From Triops longicaudatus (taxonomy: Eukaryota > Arthropoda > Branchiopoda > Notostraca > Triopsidae): a stretch of 64,000 nucleotides of DNA. Location: NCBI GenBank assembly GCA_022885665.1, contig JAGQDJ010000033.1:186001-250000 (forward strand). Reading direction: 5' to 3'. This document shows positions 61,076-64,000 of the stretch, piece by piece. Below the pieces are notes generated by a model that saw only the letters and a program-made list of their open reading frames with translations, did no database searches and was not told the DNA's origin. The translations under genes and the position numbers were made by a program. How positions within the stretch are numbered: position 1 is the first letter of the stretch; every line of letters begins with the position of its first letter.

Positions 61076-64000
61076 AGCATTGGAAACCAAGTGTAAAACA
61101 CAATTGGCGCTGCTCTTTCTTTCCTGCATCTCTGTCTCATGCAAAATATTGGGAAGTGTCTTGGAGACAACAAGAAATTCGGACGAAAAAATAGATTGGA
61201 AACGCTTTTTAGTGGTGTATACACTTTTGCTGACGATCTTGAAACTTTGGGCTGTTCATTCTTTGTTCGTAACTGTGAGGCGTCTTCAAGCGGCCGTTAT
61301 TCGAAAGACGCTTGTTTCAGTGACCAAGAAAGGGGCGTCTACAACTAGCACTTACTATTTGGGCTGGGAAGGGTACTTTGTGTGGGTCTTGAAGCTTGAC
61401 GTGCAGCGCGACCAGCCTGGGGAGGGTGCTAAGAGTTATATTCCCCAGCTGCCATTTAACCCATCCTTAAGAACTTGATTTCGTCGATCGTTCTTTACCA
61501 ACATGACATCCGTTCGATTGGATTGTCGAGACTAGCAAACCGAAGATTTTCTTACAAGCCATTTGCCATCTAAAGAGTTCCCACGGGCCCTGAAGGACCT
61601 TTCCATAAAAAGAAGAATTAACTGACTTCCAAGTGAAGACGTTGGACTAGAACTCGATCAGCTTCGGCGCACGAGAGGGACAAGAAATTTCCCTCGCTTT
61701 CTTAAATATAAGCTCTTTCTATCGATCTTCCATTCACACATCGTTTCATGAGAACATTTTTGGATGAATACTGCGAGAGGACTGAGGAAATATTGGATTA
61801 ATTAGCGTTTTATTGAGATTTAAAGCTCATGCAGATCTAACGTGAGTTCAAACGGATACAAAAAGTTTTTCCGCGTTGACTAGAATTTCTCGCTCATATT
61901 CCAGCTGGTAATTTGTTGTCAAGTTATTCATCCCACAGCTGTATTTTCCGTAACTGTTTCCCCGAGTTGTAGCCAGCTAATTAGCGAGGCTATTGCAACG
62001 AATCACTCGGGTGGTTTCTTTATGACAACACAGGGGAAATGAAGTCAAACAAGTAACGCAACTCATTATTTGTCTCGACTCCGGGCTTGATACAACCCAC
62101 ATTTGTACGAAAGTTAGCCCGTATCGCTGCTGGTATTCGCAAGGCATCCATTTCGATCCCGAGTTTACGAATTAAAAGGAGGAGGGATGGTCTGAAGACT
62201 CCCCCCACAAGAATAAAGAAGAAGAAAAAGTAAGCGAGTTGGTAAGGCGACGGAACGCACGCTGAGACGCTATAACGTTGCTTGCGTGATATTCCGGGAA
62301 AGAAAGCCCGTTCATTAACTCCCCCTTCCCCATTGCGAAGTTCCATAAACCAGCTCTATGAAGTTAGCATTTATGAAAAACCCTTCCGGAATCCTGAAAG
62401 CCAATCCTTCTTTCATATTCCCTGAAAGAAACAGAGAGTTTCTTCTTTCCTGTTCTTTTGTTCCAAGTTTATCTTGTTTATTTCGCCCTCGGTGATTGAT
62501 TCGGGTCTTTCTTCCTATAGGCTTTTTATATACTAAAAGAAATACAGGACCAAATTTTAATGAAAGCCCAAAAGGAAAGAAGACTCCTTATTGGCTGGTA
62601 GCAGCACATTGAAAGGAAAGGCTATATGAAGTCTTATATATCTTTGTTTTGGAACATGCAGCTGCCTCCTCAGCGGCATCTCAGCGTCATAAAAGCCCCA
62701 GTAATATTTTTGTTTGGAAGGTAACAAACAAGAGATAATCAATATTTGCTATCCTAAGGAAGTGCTTTGCTTTATGTGTGTAACATTTCGGCCGACGCTC
62801 AATTACGGCTGCAAACTAGCACATAGCGATAGGGAGTAATCCTTAGTAACCGTAAGGATAACAACAATGTGACTTCCGTCAACTAAAAAAGTCAGTGCAA
62901 GGGAGCATAAATAACTTATTTACGTGATGATGCCAAACCTCTGGACAATGTAAATTAAATTAGGCGAGTGAGGTTTTCCTCTTATATTTTTCTTTTACCT
63001 TGCTACGATTCCGTGGAGGATATTCTTCTCGTGAGGGTTTACGACGTTTGTCTTTCAGTATCATTCGCGCGGCAGCGAATGCCATATTTTTGCACTTGAA
63101 GGCAACACTTTCACGTGACGAAGCTGCTTCGCTATTACGATCCTTCCACAGATCACAATGAACGTGTAAATTAGCGCCGCTATTCCCTGGGGTGAGTGAG
63201 TTCGAAACTTTGCGTCGTAGAGCAAGCGACGCCGTTTTTCTCGAAATATTAGGGGGGTCTATTACATGAAAAGGTACTTTTACTTTACCACTTGTGGAGG
63301 TTGCCAAATGAATTTTACGGACGAAACAATGGAAGAGACAATAGCAAGGAGGAGAGGATAACGGAAAAAAGGAACTTATACAAAGGAAATCATATGGTGA
63401 ACTGTCGAAATCTACTCCGCCCACAGCAGGGAAACTATTGGTGTAGGATCGGTTGGAATCGCGCTACAGAATTACAAACCCATTCGGAATTTCTTTAGAT
63501 CAATAGTGCTTTGATACACTGTTTTATGGTCAACAAAGCTGTAGCTAGCCTAAATAGGTCCCTTGTGCCTCCGCAACAAACTTTAAAAAGCTGGAAAAAG
63601 GGTTCTCAATGTCCAACAGCCGTTTTCAAAGACAGCAGTCCTGATGACCGAATGGATGTACGCATCAGTGTAACCAAGATTAGCTACCCCCTTTTTCCCC
63701 TCCAGCGAAGAACATTACAAACCACAGACAGTTTAACTACTCGATATTTGGTGAGCACTTTTCGATGCGTGTTTACTCGTAGTTAGACTTAGTGGAATGT
63801 TGGTGTTTGTTGTTCGTGAGGTAATTACGCTACTGGTACCCTGCACGGAAGAGCCAATACAAAACTATCACCTTGGGAGTTCACTTGAGAAAGGTTCAGC
63901 TTGGTGACTTGCAATTACAAAATAATATACACGCGTTAATGAGCAAATACTTTTTTCACAGTATCGAACTCGAATTCTTGCGTGTGAACTGCTCTCTTAA
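61076..64000. other. troponin C 3' UTR and gene-poor end of window
   Basis: No gene is supported. The longest open frame is on the minus strand, 63424-62960 (154 codons, GTG first), with a basic Lys/Arg/Ser-rich second half; it has no family match I can see and no clear splice partners. A plus-strand frame at 63511-63786 contains a usable donor (TTG|GTGAGC at about 63749) but no good acceptor. Confidence 0.4.

Overview
The window is from an animal genome with split genes: GT-AG introns, many only 50-120 bp, intron-rich genes separated by long AT-rich gene-poor DNA. The troponin C, the mind-meld-type ADAM with its long tail, and TRIM37 with its MATH domain point to an arthropod (or close panarthropod); I cannot resolve it further. 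No bacterial operon, virus or intact transposon is visible.

Layout. 3.6-4.3 kb, minus: first coding exon of a secreted protein whose fold resembles the agrin NtA (NTR/OB-like) domain; the rest of the gene would lie below position 3568 and beyond the window. 4.4-14.5 kb: no confident gene; a tRNA-derived SINE relic, three hairpins and a dispersed-repeat fragment. 14.5-16.5 kb, plus: a complete 7-exon inositol hexakisphosphate kinase (518 residues). 16.5-33.6 kb: gene-poor; two phase-matched orphan exon candidates and a hAT-like terminal fragment. 33.6-48.7 kb, plus: 25 exons (1340 residues seen) of an ADAM of the ADAM11/22/23 (mind-meld) type whose zinc-site glutamate is replaced by methionine, so it is predicted to be a pseudoprotease and adhesion receptor; its signal-peptide exon was not found. 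49.0-50.3 kb, plus: an unrecognised single-pass membrane protein with a 19-cysteine tail. 50.5-53.4 kb, minus: complete 13-exon TRIM37 (655 residues). 55.8-58.0 kb, minus: a calmodulin-like EF-hand protein with a Lys/Ala/Pro-rich N-terminal extension and an unusual C-terminal extension. 59.8-61.1 kb, plus: complete 7-exon arthropod-type troponin C (156 residues), divergent from the calmodulin-like gene. 61.1-64 kb: no confident gene.

The genes look like unrelated neighbours, except that the two EF-hand genes are arranged head to head across 1.76 kb and could share control elements. All exon models were built by hand from splice sites and reading phase; in every multi-exon model the phases close exactly. 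The strongest candidates for something undescribed are the Cys-tail membrane protein and the doubly extended calmodulin-like protein.
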